DNA of 5,190 bases. Source: Alphaproteobacteria bacterium (lineage in GTDB: Bacteria > Pseudomonadota > Alphaproteobacteria > CBDBCS01 > JAHZLG01). A program made the translations under genes and the position numbers. Below are positions 4,288 through 5,190 of the stretch, piece after piece. The stretch spans positions 1 to 5,190 of the forward strand of contig JAHZLG010000310.1 of the NCBI GenBank assembly GCA_022599995.1, read 5' to 3'. The notes beneath the pieces are model-generated. The model saw only the letters and a list, made by a program, of their open reading frames with translations. It was not told where the DNA came from and ran no database searches. Each line of letters opens with the position of its first letter. Position 1 is the stretch's first letter.

Positions 4288-5190
4288 TCAAATCCAGTCT
4301 TGCAGGGCTTGCTGGGCACGGTCGACCACGAGGGCGCGCCGCTCCTTCTTGCCTAATTTGCGCTTTTTGCCGTTGGCAGTGATAAGGGACACCGCATCGT
4401 CGGCAAGCGGAGGGAACAGGCCAAAATTAATGTTCATCGGTTGAAACCCCTCGGCATGGGTGGGCTCAACGAGATGACTGTGCAGGCACCCCAATGCCGT
4501 CGTGGAAGGGGGAGGCACAAAATCCCGCCCCCGAAGCCGTGCAATGATGGCTCGAGCGACAAGCAGGCCCGTGGCGGTCGATTCGATGTAGCCCTCGACT
4601 CCGGTGATCTGCCCTGCCATGTAGATCGAGGTCAGGGGACGCAATGAGAAATCCGGGCGCAAACACCGTGGCGCATTGATGAAGCTGTTGCGATGGATGC
4701 CGCCCAGCCGCGCGAATTCCGCCTGCGCCAACCCCGGGATGGTGCGAAATATTTCCACCTGCGCGCCGTGTTTCATGCGTGTCTGGAAGCCGACAATGTT
4801 GTAGAGCGTGCCCAACGCATTGTCCTGCCGCAATTGCACCACCGCATAGGGGCGTTCTCCCGAGGGATTACCGAACAACCCGATTGGCTTCATCGGCCCG
4901 AACCGCAGGGTGTTTTCGCCGCGACTTGCCATCACTTCAATTGGCAGGCATCCGTCGAAATAAGGCACCTGTTCCCAATCGTGCCCGCCGTGTTGTTCCC
5001 CGGTCTTAAGGGCGTGGACAAAGGCTTTGTACTGCTCTTCGCTGAGGGGGCAGTTGAGATAATCCTTGCCCTCGCCTTTTTGCCAGCGCGATTCATACCA
5101 CGCGATCGAGAGGTCGATCGATTCTTTGTGCACGATCGGCGCGATGGTATCGTAAAAGGCAAGGTCCTCCTGTGTGTGCTGCTTAAGCCA
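4288..5190 (-). CDS. trmFO: TrmFO, folate/FAD-dependent tRNA (uracil-54-C5)-methyltransferase, C-terminal part
   Basis: TrmFO forms 5-methyluridine at position 54 in the tRNA T-loop using methylenetetrahydrofolate as carbon donor and reduced FAD, in the cytoplasm. The visible 300 residues are the C-terminal two thirds of a protein normally 440-480 long; the frame is open to the right edge, so the N-terminal FAD dinucleotide motif is off-window. An internal GTG at 5133 is not the start: the upstream codons continue the family sequence (AFYDTIAPIV). Motifs in visible numbering: NCPLSEEQY (46-54), DGCLPIEVMASRG (79-91), whose Cys81 matches the second conserved catalytic-region cysteine of the family, FGPMKPIGL (97-105), YAVVQLRQDNALGTLYNIVG (115-134), HRNSFINAP (166-174), the FAD-contacting AGQITGVEGYIES (192-204), and FQPMNINFGLFPPL (249-262). 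It ends with a Lys/Arg-rich segment (275-285). It is convergent with the amidotransferase and no terminator with a U-tract is visible after its TGA. Confidence 0.96.
   Translation of the reverse strand, partial: WLKQHTQEDLAFYDTIAPIVHKESIDLSIAWYESRWQKGEGKDYLNCPLSEEQYKAFVHALKTGEQHGGHDWEQVPYFDGCLPIEVMASRGENTLRFGPMKPIGLFGNPSGERPYAVVQLRQDNALGTLYNIVGFQTRMKHGAQVEIFRTIPGLAQAEFARLGGIHRNSFINAPRCLRPDFSLRPLTSIYMAGQITGVEGYIESTATGLLVARAIIARLRGRDFVPPPSTTALGCLHSHLVEPTHAEGFQPMNINFGLFPPLADDAVSLITANGKKRKLGKKERRALVVDRAQQALQDWI

Noticed and set aside
4281..4298. GGTTCAAATCC, which resembles a tRNA T-loop
   Set aside because: The flanking five bases do not form a proper T-stem, no anticodon or D-arm fits upstream, and the segment overlaps the end of trmFO.

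Overview
This window looks like the chromosome of an alphaproteobacterium, possibly of the Rhodospirillales. The evidence is moderately GC-rich coding DNA, an EnvZ-like histidine kinase, a folate/FAD-type tRNA methyltransferase (TrmFO) of alphaproteobacterial flavour, and a CobD-type cobalamin gene. The placement is inference from protein family resemblance only. No tRNA, rRNA, CRISPR array, insertion sequence or phage gene was seen.

Layout, left to right. The 5' end of an enoyl-CoA hydratase (crotonase) gene runs leftwards out of the window from 217, with its own well-formed sigma-70-like promoter at 254-281. Next, also on the minus strand, is an EnvZ-like membrane sensor histidine kinase (317-1666). 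A short divergent intergenic region (1667-1804) carries a perfect 15-bp palindrome and separates the kinase from a rightward cobD (adenosylcobinamide-phosphate synthase, 1805-3118). After a leader-like gap with a strong stem-loop (3185-3229) comes a rightward stand-alone class I glutamine amidotransferase (3268-4137). A 150-bp convergent gap then meets the 3' two thirds of trmFO, which enters from the right edge on the minus strand (4288-5190 and beyond).

The five genes do not form an obvious pathway: they serve acyl-CoA metabolism, envelope sensing, the late cobalamin pathway, an unassigned amidotransfer or gamma-glutamyl hydrolysis, and tRNA m5U54 formation. No gene pair is tightly spaced, so each is probably its own transcription unit or nearly so.

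The most unusual feature is cobD. It carries two in-frame low-complexity insertions: a His/Met-rich block built from a 9/18-bp tandem repeat, and a Glu/Ala/Gly-rich block. It also departs from the family consensus at several positions, and its stop codon lies inside an out-of-frame tandem duplicate of its own 3' end. I see no convincing new multi-gene system; the candidates for novelty are this cobD, the kinase without an adjacent response regulator, and the amidotransferase with a C-terminal extension.
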